From: Zymomonas sp.
Lineage (GTDB): Bacteria > Pseudomonadota > Alphaproteobacteria > Sphingomonadales > Sphingomonadaceae
Direction: 5' to 3'
Length of the DNA stretch: 6,888 nt
Assembly (NCBI GenBank): GCA_027489105.1
Contig: JAIYAJ010000280.1
Span: forward strand, 1 to 6,888
Both the position numbers and the translations under genes were made by a program. Every line of letters begins with the position of its first letter. Position 1 is the stretch's first letter. Positions 1 through 4,909 of the stretch are shown piece after piece. The notes under the pieces were generated by a model. The model was not told the DNA's origin. It saw nothing but the letters and a program-made list of their open reading frames with translations, and searched no databases.

Positions 1-218
1 AGCACGACCTCGAGCGAGGACCGCGCGCCGTCGCCGTCGTCGCGCATCATGATGCGCTCCTCGCCGCGGTGCTTCACGCGCCACGACTTGCCGCGCAGCG
101 ACAGGACGGCGAAGCCGCCCGTGATGCCACCCGAGAGCTCGGCGTTGGCGACGTTCTGGGCCTGACCGGCGAACGCTGCCGGCAGCGCGCCAAGAGGCAT
201 GGTGATCAGATTGGACAT
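1..218 (-). CDS. Conserved phage protein, N-terminal 72 residues (cut by window edge)
   Basis: The ATG (216-218) has AGGAG seven bases upstream (226-230) and the frame is open to the left edge, so the gene continues outside the window. It is separated from the previous gene by 33 bp. The visible part opens MSNLITMPLGALPAAF. A Gly-rich segment (ELSGGITGGFAVLS) leads into a basic strand-like stretch (LRGKSWRVKHRGEER), then an acidic loop (RDDGDG). That alternation suggests a small beta-rich fold. It reminds me of a conserved protein next to replication genes in other phages, but I know no established function. DNA binding is possible given the basic patch. Confidence 0.72.
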   Translation of the reverse strand, partial: MSNLITMPLGALPAAFAGQAQNVANAELSGGITGGFAVLSLRGKSWRVKHRGEERIMMRDDGDGARSSLEVV

Positions 219-251
219 AGGCTAACTCCTAGTGGGGGTTGGGGTGATGGG

Positions 252-683
252 TCAGGCCCGACGGACGCCGATCTCGTCGCGGACCGAATAGTTGACGCCG
301 GGCGGCAGGGTTTCGTGCTCTTCGAGGAAGGCAGCCACAGCGGTGGCGTTGGCCTTCCAGTCCAGCAGACCCCAGTCCTCGGTGCCGATGACATGGCGGC
401 GGAACGCCTCGGCGTCGGCGATCGTCGCAGTCGTGCGCTTGGTGCGATACGCCGTGCCGGCAGCGCGGGCGTTGGCGCTGTCCTGCTTGGTGGAGTTCAG
501 GTGGTTCAGCAGCATGGCGCCGAGCATGTCCAGGCCCTCGTTGAAGGGCTTCAGCTCTTCCTTGTGCCGGTCCTTGATCTCCTTGATCTTGTCGCGCAGC
601 TTCACATACTGGCCGATGCGCTTCTCCAGATCGAACTCAGGGGGCGGGTTGTTGTGCCCCACTCCGGGGGTTGCTTCGCTCAT
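252..683 (-). CDS. Conserved phage protein of unknown function (143 aa)
   Basis: The ATG has GAGG five bases upstream (689-692), inside a copy of the dispersed palindrome. The protein opens with a Pro-rich segment (VGHNNPPPEFD) that I have seen in other phage replication-region proteins. A strongly charged, probably coiled-coil helix follows (residues about 18-60, KLRDKIKEIKDRHKEELK). Next comes a basic patch (YRTKRTTATIADAEAF, about 79-94), an AFRRHVIGTEDWGLLDW segment and a C-terminal ETLPPGVNYSVRDEIGVRR motif. There is no catalytic signature or membrane segment. It is 32 bp downstream of the helicase. A DNA-associated or scaffolding role fits the charge pattern and neighbourhood but is a guess. 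Confidence 0.8.
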   Translation of the reverse strand: MSEATPGVGHNNPPPEFDLEKRIGQYVKLRDKIKEIKDRHKEELKPFNEGLDMLGAMLLNHLNSTKQDSANARAAGTAYRTKRTTATIADAEAFRRHVIGTEDWGLLDWKANATAVAAFLEEHETLPPGVNYSVRDEIGVRRA

Positions 684-685
684 GG

Positions 686-701
686 TTACCTCGTTGGGTA
701 A
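686..701. repeat. Dispersed palindrome, copy 1
   Basis: TTACC-TCGTTG-GGTAA on the plus strand. On the mRNA strand the right half includes the Shine-Dalgarno of the gene starting at 683, so a hairpin here could mask or present it. Confidence 0.7.
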
Positions 702-715
702 AGCGGATGTGGTGG

Positions 716-2263
716 TTACTTGCTCGACTGCTCCGCAAACAAGTCGAGAATACCGTCCTGCACTTTCTGCTTCTGACGCAGCTTGGCATAGATCTTGCGT
801 TCGGCCGCCGTGCTCTGCAGCATGATGATCTGCTGCTTCTTCCGCTGTCCTATCCTTCGAATTCTAGCATTTGCTTGTTCGAAGGTTTCAAGCGACGTCG
901 TCGGACCGAACCAGACCACGACGTCGGCGGCGGTCAGGGTCAGGCCGTGGGACATGGTCGCCGGGTGCGCCACGATGACCTTGACGCTGCCCGTGTTCTG
1001 GAACAGCGAGAACGTCTCCTCGCGCTTACCCCGGGGGGTAGAGCCGTCGATCGTGCGGGCGTCGATGCCCTCCTTCGCCAGCCGCTCCGCGACGCCGAGC
1101 AGCGCGTGGGTGAAGGGGACGAAGACCAGCACCTTGTTGGGCGTGGAGTTGACGACGTCGACCAGCGCATCCAGGCGCAGGTCGTTGTCGAGGCCGACCA
1201 CACCCTTGTCCTTGGAGTACACATAGCCGAGCGAGATCTGCAGGAGCTTGTTCAGCACCGTGCCGGCGTTGGCCGCGGTGATCTCCTTGTTCTGGACCAT
1301 GGCGTAGGCCGCGGTCCTGATCTCCTTGTAGACCTTGGCCTGCTTCGACCCGAGGTCGATGTCCATGGTCCGCTCGATCACCTCCGGCAGCTCGACCACG
1401 TCATCGAGGCTGAACCGCACGGCGGGCTGCAGGGCGTTGAACACCACGTCAGCCGCTTCCTTCTTGGGCACATACCGGAACTCGGAGAGCTTCTGCATCG
1501 TCGCATCCCGAAACCCCTTGAAGAACTTCGGCACGGTGTTGGGCGTGACGATGCGCGCCTGGCCCCAGGCGTCGGTGGGCTCGTTGGGCGTCGGCGAGCC
1601 GGTCATGCCCCACACCCAGCCCTTGCCGGCGGCGATCTTCTGGCAGGCCTTGGAGCGCACCGCCGAGCCGTTGCGGAAGGTCGCCAGCTCGTCGATGCAG
1701 AACACGTCAATGTCAGTGCGCTTGATGAGCTCGTCCTGCAGGATCGTCAGCCCATCGGGGTTGATGATGTAGACGTCGTGGTCCTCGGCGAGCCGGGCGA
1801 AGCGCTTGGCGCGGTCGCCATGCAGCACCGTCACGCTGAGGTGTGGCGCGGTGTCGAAGATCTCCCTCGCCCAGGTGAAGTTAAGGGTGGAGAGCGGCGC
1901 CGTGATAAGCATTCGTCGCGCTAGACCTTTACTTCTAAGGTAGTCAAACGACCAAATTGCGCACCTTGTTTTCCCGCATCCCATTCCGTTCAAAATATAG
2001 GCGCGCGGATTGGTTGTCATAAGCGCGCAAGTCTTACGCTGTACTTCAAAAGGTTTGCCGCCGCCCCAATTGTACTGGCTCAGGATTGGCGCCGGCACAT
2101 CCATACCCATCGCCTGCAGCAGCTTCGTCTCGGACACGCCGTGGGGGATCGCAATCAGATCCTGACCCGAGAACGACACCCGCTGTGCGGCCGGGAACAG
2201 CGCGCCCAGATCGGGGCGGAACGGCACGGCGACGACCTGATGCTTGGCAGAAACGTGGATCAT
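716..2263 (-). CDS. SNF2/superfamily 2 DNA helicase (515 aa)
   Basis: This is an ATP-dependent DNA translocase or helicase of the SNF2-like SF2 class. The start is the ATG at 2263, overlapping the VRR-NUC stop, with AAGGAG eight bases upstream. The upstream open frame is Arg-rich shadow. Motifs: Walker A GMGCGKT (93-99); motif Ia (LITAPLSTL, 119-127); motif II DELA (191-194, in place of DEAH); motif III MTGSPTPN (220-227); motif V SHGLTLTAADVVV; and motif VI QANARIRRIGQ with the arginine finger. Both RecA-like lobes are present and no extra domain is fused. It may drive fork remodelling or branch migration with the neighbouring nuclease. Codon use changes abruptly to AT-ending codons over motifs I and VI while the protein stays conserved. 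The substrate is not determinable here. Confidence 0.93.
   Translation of the reverse strand: MIHVSAKHQVVAVPFRPDLGALFPAAQRVSFSGQDLIAIPHGVSETKLLQAMGMDVPAPILSQYNWGGGKPFEVQRKTCALMTTNPRAYILNGMGCGKTRCAIWSFDYLRSKGLARRMLITAPLSTLNFTWAREIFDTAPHLSVTVLHGDRAKRFARLAEDHDVYIINPDGLTILQDELIKRTDIDVFCIDELATFRNGSAVRSKACQKIAAGKGWVWGMTGSPTPNEPTDAWGQARIVTPNTVPKFFKGFRDATMQKLSEFRYVPKKEAADVVFNALQPAVRFSLDDVVELPEVIERTMDIDLGSKQAKVYKEIRTAAYAMVQNKEITAANAGTVLNKLLQISLGYVYSKDKGVVGLDNDLRLDALVDVVNSTPNKVLVFVPFTHALLGVAERLAKEGIDARTIDGSTPRGKREETFSLFQNTGSVKVIVAHPATMSHGLTLTAADVVVWFGPTTSLETFEQANARIRRIGQRKKQQIIMLQSTAAERKIYAKLRQKQKVQDGILDLFAEQSSK
1026..1041. repeat. Dispersed palindrome, copy 2
   Basis: TTACC-CCGGGG-GGTAG, with one arm base changed. 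It lies inside the helicase gene, encoding Thr-Pro-Arg-Gly-Lys. Confidence 0.6.
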
Positions 2264-2559
2264 ACCAACCACTCCTTCAATGCGCGCATGTCGTCGCAGT
2301 CTTCGCTGTCGATGACGAACACGCGCCCGCCAACCTTCTCGATGCGGCGCTTCACCTCGACCTGCAGGGGGCGCAGGGGTTTGCCCGGGGCTTTCGCCTC
2401 GACGGCAAAAAACCTCCCAGCGTTGCAGCCCTGGTAATCGAGCCAGTTCTCGCCGTAGCCGGCCGGCACCGGCCACCAACCATCGGTCGTCGCCTCGTGC
2501 AGCTTGAGCACACGCTTGATGGCGGCCTTGACCTTACCCTCGGGGGTAAACTTGCTCAC
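2260..2559 (-). CDS. VRR-NUC domain nuclease (99 aa)
   Basis: This is a minimal VRR-NUC protein, a PD-(D/E)XK-superfamily nuclease. In this numbering DGWWPVPAGYG (about 26-36) gives the family's aromatic/Gly entry. WLDYQGC carries the catalytic Asp41, and FAVEAKAPGK carries Glu54-x-Lys56, followed by LRPLQ with the conserved Gln. Family members stand alone in phages or are fused to other domains, as in FAN1, and are associated with branched-DNA cleavage. The start chosen is the GTG at 2559, with GGGAG six bases upstream (2566-2570). An in-frame TTG at 2565 lies directly against that Shine-Dalgarno and is rejected. Its stop overlaps the helicase start (ATGA). That arrangement, a VRR-NUC next to an SNF2 helicase, is a known phage pairing and suggests that they work together on recombination or fork intermediates. 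Confidence 0.88.
   Translation of the reverse strand: MSKFTPEGKVKAAIKRVLKLHEATTDGWWPVPAGYGENWLDYQGCNAGRFFAVEAKAPGKPLRPLQVEVKRRIEKVGGRVFVIDSEDCDDMRALKEWLV
2534..2549. repeat. Dispersed palindrome, copy 3
   Basis: TTACC-CTCGGG-GGTAA. It is inside the VRR-NUC gene, beginning about 10 bases after its start codon and encoding Thr-Pro-Glu-Gly-Lys. Confidence 0.68.
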
Positions 2560-2777
2560 AGCCAACTCCCGTCGCCGATGATCTCTTCAAAGAATTGGAT
2601 GCGTTTCGCAGTACCCAGCAAACCTTTGTGCCACGCCATACTGACTACAATGCGGTGGCCGAACATATAGTATGTTAGTTTATCTAATTTCTTGTTGCCC
2701 CTGTTCAGGGACATACACTCTTGGAACACGCCGCGGGCGATTTCTTCTTGCCGCTGCTTGCGCTGCTCACTAGTCAC
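2556..2777 (-). CDS. Small basic phage protein of unknown function (73 aa)
   Basis: I do not recognise this protein. It starts at a GTG (2777) with GGAG seven bases upstream, overlapping the last codons of the preceding gene, and its TGA overlaps the GTG of the VRR-NUC gene (GTGA). It is short and basic, with a charged N-terminal helix (SEQRKQRQEEIARGVF) followed by KKLDKLTYYMFGHRIVVSMAW and KRIQFFEEI. Codon use is clearly more AT-ending than in neighbouring genes (TTA, GAT, AAA, CTA, ACA, TAT, GTA). That suggests a separate origin or a recent acquisition. The overlaps on both sides argue that it is a real, translated gene. Confidence 0.7.
   Translation of the reverse strand: MTSEQRKQRQEEIARGVFQECMSLNRGNKKLDKLTYYMFGHRIVVSMAWHKGLLGTAKRIQFFEEIIGDGSWL
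2557..2570 (-). promoter_or_regulatory. Ribosome binding site deciding the VRR-NUC start
   Basis: GGGAG (2566-2570) is six bases upstream of GTG (2557-2559) and adjoins the alternative TTG (2563-2565), leaving no spacing. This selects the GTG, whose bases overlap the TGA of the upstream gene. Confidence 0.7.
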
Positions 2778-3105
2778 GGCACAGCTCCGCGAATAGTTTC
2801 AACCGTTTCTCTGCGCGCCGGTAGAACTCAGCCGCCGCACTGAACTCGGCATGACACTGGAACTGCACGACGGTGACGTGTGTCTCGATCGGGGCGACCG
2901 CGCCGCGCGCTGACGGCGCCCACCTACTGACGCGCCAGTGGATGATCCAGCGCTGCTGGAACCCCGCGGTGTCTTCCCAGCCGTCGATCGCGACGACCGT
3001 CACACCGTGCTTCTGCACGATCCCGTCCAGCGCCATGAGGATCGCACCGGCCGAGCGCTCCCGCAGCATATCCCGCCACCGCGGCGCGGGGTCCAGGTCT
3101 TCCAT
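2770..3105 (-). CDS. Phage protein of unknown function (111 aa)
   Basis: I do not recognise this protein. The frame is open further upstream, but that extension is Arg/Pro-rich shadow sequence over the nuclease gene. The start chosen is the ATG at 3105, which overlaps the nuclease TGA (TGATG), with GGGGGGAG just upstream at unusually tight spacing. Predicted features are an N-terminal helix (RWRDMLRERSAGAILMALDG), a strand (GVTVVAIDGW), two further strand-like stretches (QQRWIIHWRVSRW and THVTVVQFQCH) and a C-terminal helix rich in Arg/Lys/Glu. There is no signal peptide or membrane segment. The overlap implies translational coupling to the nuclease, so the two may act together, but this is inference. 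Confidence 0.72.
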   Translation of the reverse strand: MEDLDPAPRWRDMLRERSAGAILMALDGIVQKHGVTVVAIDGWEDTAGFQQRWIIHWRVSRWAPSARGAVAPIETHVTVVQFQCHAEFSAAAEFYRRAEKRLKLFAELCRD

Positions 3106-3791
3106 CACTCCCCCCAGTGCGGGCACTGTTTGACACTGCAGTGGCGCTTGCACAGCCCGCCCGGTCGCGGCGGGAAGATCTTCTGCTCTTCGGCGTTCTG
3201 GAGCTCCTTCACCCGGGGCAGGAGCCCAGCCCACAGCCCGGGCATGTCCTCGCGCGTGAAATCCTCGCGGGTGGTGGCGTCGTACTGCAGCCAGATGAAC
3301 TCGCTGCGGACCTTCCTTACCTCGGGGTAATGGGCGAACACGCACTGCGCCATCAGCGCAAGCTGCTCGCTGTTCTCGAGGATCTTGCCGGTCTTCCAGT
3401 CCACGATGAGCGCGACCGGCCCGACGACCTTGACGACGTCGCCGATGCCGCGGAACCACGCATCCTTGGCGAAGTAGGTGGTCGGCTGGAAATCATCCGT
3501 GATGGCGTACTTCTGCTCGACCAGGGTGACCCCCGTCCCGCCGCGCAGTTTGTCAGCCCACCCCTGCAGGGTCTTGTCGTGCGGCGCCGGGATCGGCTTG
3601 CCCTTGGCGATCGCATCAGCCAGCAGCTTGTGGACGTGGTTGCCGTAGGTCAGCTGCTCGCTTTCCTCCTCGACCACGTCCTTCTGGACGCTGGTGTGGA
3701 AGTAGCGCTTGGGGCAGTCCTTGTAGTTCTTGATCTTGGAGTAGGACCACGACCACGACTTCTTACCCTGGTAGGTAGTGACGGCGGCCAT
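3105..3791 (-). CDS. RecB/Cas4-like PD-(D/E)XK nuclease with C-terminal Cys cluster (228 aa)
   Basis: This is a nuclease of the RecB/Cas4 group, likely acting on phage or host DNA during recombination or replication. Motifs in order are SYSKIKNYKDCPKRY (16-30), typical of the family N-terminus; YGNHVH with H54; GIGD with D118; VDWKTGK with D131 and K133, the catalytic D-x-K; and a QL motif at Q143. Cys26 plus Cys214, Cys218 and Cys223 at the C-terminus match the layout of Fe-S-stabilised members (one Cys before and three after the nuclease core), although the spacing C-x3-C-x4-C is not the usual one. GGAAGG six bases upstream supports the ATG at 3791. Its TGA overlaps the next ATG by one base. 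Full length for a single-domain member; no helicase is fused. Confidence 0.88.
   Translation of the reverse strand: MAAVTTYQGKKSWSWSYSKIKNYKDCPKRYFHTSVQKDVVEEESEQLTYGNHVHKLLADAIAKGKPIPAPHDKTLQGWADKLRGGTGVTLVEQKYAITDDFQPTTYFAKDAWFRGIGDVVKVVGPVALIVDWKTGKILENSEQLALMAQCVFAHYPEVRKVRSEFIWLQYDATTREDFTREDMPGLWAGLLPRVKELQNAEEQKIFPPRPGGLCKRHCSVKQCPHWGE
3317..3330. repeat. Dispersed palindrome, copy 4
   Basis: TTACC-TCGG-GGTAA with a 4-base centre. It is inside the PD-(D/E)XK nuclease gene, read in a different codon phase from the other coding copies. Confidence 0.65.
3763..3778. repeat. Dispersed palindrome, copy 5
   Basis: TTACC-CTGGTA-GGTAG. It lies about 13 bases inside the start of the PD-(D/E)XK nuclease gene, the same placement as copy 3 in the VRR-NUC gene. 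Confidence 0.62.
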
Positions 3792-3793
3792 GA

Positions 3794-4255
3794 TCAGCCT
3801 TCCAGCATGCGCAGCTTGGTGATCAGCTCATCGCTGGGGAAGTTGGTCTTGCCGTCGGTGACGAGGACCGCCTTGCCCTGCTTGGTCTGCATGAAGATGT
3901 GGATCTCGTCGCCGGCCACCGCGGCGGCGTAAACGCGCTGCTGCATGCCCTGGTAGAGCCCGGCCAGGTGCAGGCGGAAGCCCAGCGCCCAGAGCGCGTT
4001 CACCTTTTTGCCGTAGCCGGCGTCGTGGCTCTCAGCCATCGGCTGCCCAAAGAACTTGGGCTCGTAGAGCTCGCCAGCGATCGCCATCGCCGTCGCGGTC
4101 TGGTTGCGCGCCGCGGCCCAGTCGGCTTCCAGCCTCGGCAAGGAGTTTACCGTGTTGGTGATACCGTACGAGGGCTTGTTCTGCAGGGCTGCTGCGTCGA
4201 TCATCGCCCGGTATTCCTGCTCCAGCGAGCGGCTAGGTGGCTTGATGGGGTTCAC
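3794..4255 (-). CDS. Phage protein of unknown function (153 aa)
   Basis: I do not recognise this protein. It starts at a GTG with an ideal AGGAGG five bases upstream (4261-4266), and that ribosome binding site lies inside one copy of the dispersed palindrome. The protein looks soluble and mixed alpha/beta. An N-terminal helical part (SLEQEYRAMIDAAAL) is followed by an Ala-rich central region (residues about 45-115). The C-terminal part (GDEIHIFMQTKQGKAVLVTDGK) resembles a beta hairpin and ends in a short helix (SDELITKLRMLEG). There is no signal peptide or membrane span. Its stop is two bases before the ATG of the PD-(D/E)XK nuclease, whose ribosome binding site overlaps this gene's last codons. 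The two are therefore likely translated in tandem. Confidence 0.8.
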   Translation of the reverse strand: MNPIKPPSRSLEQEYRAMIDAAALQNKPSYGITNTVNSLPRLEADWAAARNQTATAMAIAGELYEPKFFGQPMAESHDAGYGKKVNALWALGFRLHLAGLYQGMQQRVYAAAVAGDEIHIFMQTKQGKAVLVTDGKTNFPSDELITKLRMLEG

Positions 4256-4257
4256 GC

Positions 4258-4272
4258 TTACCTCCTGGGTAA
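4258..4272. repeat. Dispersed palindrome, copy 6
   Basis: TTACC-TCCTG-GGTAA between genes. On the mRNA strand its centre and right arm contain the AGGAGG ribosome binding site of the gene starting at 4255. Confidence 0.72.
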
Positions 4273-4461
4273 TCAGGCGACGCGCCGCGGCGCAGCGGCA
4301 CCCGCCTGCTGGTAGGGGCGGTTCAGCGCTTCGAGCATCTCGTTGCGCTCATGCTCGGTGTGCAGCTCGCAGATCGTGACGAGCCCGCCGCCGATCTTCT
4401 CGCGGGCGATCATGAAGCGGACGGTGCGGGCGAGGCGCACGTCGACAGCGAAGTATTTCAT
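4273..4461 (-). CDS. Small phage protein of unknown function (62 aa)
   Basis: I do not recognise this protein. The start chosen is the ATG at 4461 because GGAG lies five bases upstream (4467-4470). An earlier in-frame GTG at 4503 has no ribosome binding site and would lie in the leader. The sequence opens MKYFAVDVRLARTVRFMIA, consistent with a beta strand followed by a helix. It then has a Gly-rich turn (EKIGGGLVTI), a helical acidic stretch (HTEHERNEMLEALNRPY) and an Ala/Pro/Arg-rich tail. It is the first gene after the promoter at 4592-4620, a position often held by regulatory or small accessory phage proteins. No DNA-binding motif can be claimed. Confidence 0.72.
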   Translation of the reverse strand: MKYFAVDVRLARTVRFMIAREKIGGGLVTICELHTEHERNEMLEALNRPYQQAGAAAPRRVA

Positions 4462-4518
4462 GGCGGCTCCATTGGGTGAGGCCGGCGTGTGGTGGTCCGG
4501 CACGAGTCGGAAAGGACC

Positions 4519-4538
4519 GGCGGGCTATTACGCCCGCC
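4519..4538 (-). promoter_or_regulatory. GC-rich hairpin in the leader RNA
   Basis: GGCGGGC and GCCCGCC form a perfect 7-bp stem around a 6-base loop, about 50 nt downstream of the predicted transcription start. The sequence after it on the minus strand (GGTCCTTTCCGACTC) has no T-run, so it is not a standard terminator. A GGTCC/GGACC pair at 4493-4518 could make an adjoining or competing stem. An attenuator or mRNA-stabilising role is possible but unproven. Confidence 0.4.
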
Positions 4539-4591
4539 AGCCAAGTACGCTTAGACCCATGAGGTGCGTTTCCGGGAGGACACGCCCCAAC

Positions 4592-4620
4592 AATATAGGT
4601 TGAGGCCAAGCAAAAGTCAA
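4592..4620 (-). promoter_or_regulatory. Sigma70-type promoter
   Basis: On the minus strand TTGACT (4615-4620) and TATATT (4592-4597) are separated by exactly 17 bp, close to the housekeeping sigma factor consensus. It sits in an AT-rich stretch of an otherwise GC-rich window, in the only sizeable gap, pointing towards the downstream gene block. Transcription would start near 4585, leaving a leader of about 125 nt before the gene at 4461. It probably drives the run of genes from 4461 leftward. Confidence 0.8.
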
Positions 4621-4624
4621 ATTA

Positions 4625-4658
4625 TACTTACCTGAATACTTGTTTACTCAGATAAGTA
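4625..4658. repeat. 11-bp inverted repeat with 12-bp loop upstream of promoter
   Basis: TACTTACCTGA (4625-4635) is matched by TCAGATAAGTA (4648-4658) with one mismatch, which would be a G-U pair in minus-strand RNA. It lies between the stop of the 78-aa gene and the -35 box, whose outer edge is only 4 bp away. No T-run follows the stem, so a rho-independent terminator is unlikely. An operator or activator site for the adjacent promoter is more likely. This is inference from position and symmetry. Confidence 0.6.
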
Positions 4659-4663
4659 ATTTG

Positions 4664-4900
4664 CTAGTTCAGCTTGCCCGACGGAGGCACCGGCACGTTG
4701 CCGTGGTTTGCCTCGATGATCTTGATCGCCTGCTTGGATCCGATCTTCCAGGTCTCCAGCGCGGTCGACCCATCGCTGTGTTCGTGCACGATGTGCAGCA
4801 CCATGCCGTCGACCTTGCCGGCGATGACGCGGTCGGCGAGGGTGCGCAGCTGCTGCGCGGCTTCATCGCGGTTCTTCTGCTCGTCGATCGCATTACTCAT
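4664..4900 (-). CDS. Small phage protein of unknown function (78 aa)
   Basis: I do not recognise this protein. The ATG is preceded by GAGG at seven-base spacing (4908-4911), and the gene starts 9 bp after the polymerase stop, so it is probably co-transcribed with the polymerase. The N-terminal third (EQKNRDEAAQQLRTLADRVI) is charged and probably helical. The middle (MVLHIVHEHSDGSTALETWKI) looks like two beta strands, and the tail is Pro/Gly-rich (VPVPPSGKLN). There is no signal peptide, membrane segment or cysteine. Translations of the other frames here are low-complexity Arg/Ser-rich, which supports this frame. It is the last gene before the regulatory gap. Confidence 0.8.
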   Translation of the reverse strand: MSNAIDEQKNRDEAAQQLRTLADRVIAGKVDGMVLHIVHEHSDGSTALETWKIGSKQAIKIIEANHGNVPVPPSGKLN

Positions 4901-4909
4901 AGGGTAACC

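Noticed and set aside
671..1924. A 417-codon open frame on the plus strand
   Set aside because: It is the complement of the helicase gene, is rich in Arg/Gly/Val/Leu without domains, and has no convincing ribosome binding site. High-GC coding DNA commonly leaves such shadow frames open.
2264..2479. N-terminal extension of the helicase to 2479
   Set aside because: The added residues are Arg/Gly-rich shadow of the VRR-NUC gene. The ATG at 2263 has AAGGAG upstream and an ATGA overlap.
3106..3459. N-terminal extension of the 111-aa gene to 3459
   Set aside because: The extension is Arg/Pro-rich out-of-frame sequence over the nuclease gene. The ATG at 3105 overlapping the upstream stop fits the operon pattern.
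3117..3932. A 271-codon open frame on the plus strand
   Set aside because: It lies antisense to the PD-(D/E)XK nuclease and its upstream neighbour, both of which have clear motifs or ribosome binding sites. Its translation has no recognisable domain.
4349..4609. An 86-codon minus-strand frame beginning in the promoter region
   Set aside because: Its start would lie upstream of the predicted transcription start, it has no ribosome binding site, and its C-terminal half is Arg-rich shadow of the 62-aa gene.
4625..4658. Rho-independent terminator after the 78-aa gene
   Set aside because: The stem is AT-rich and no run of T follows it on the minus strand, so it fits an operator-like dyad better.
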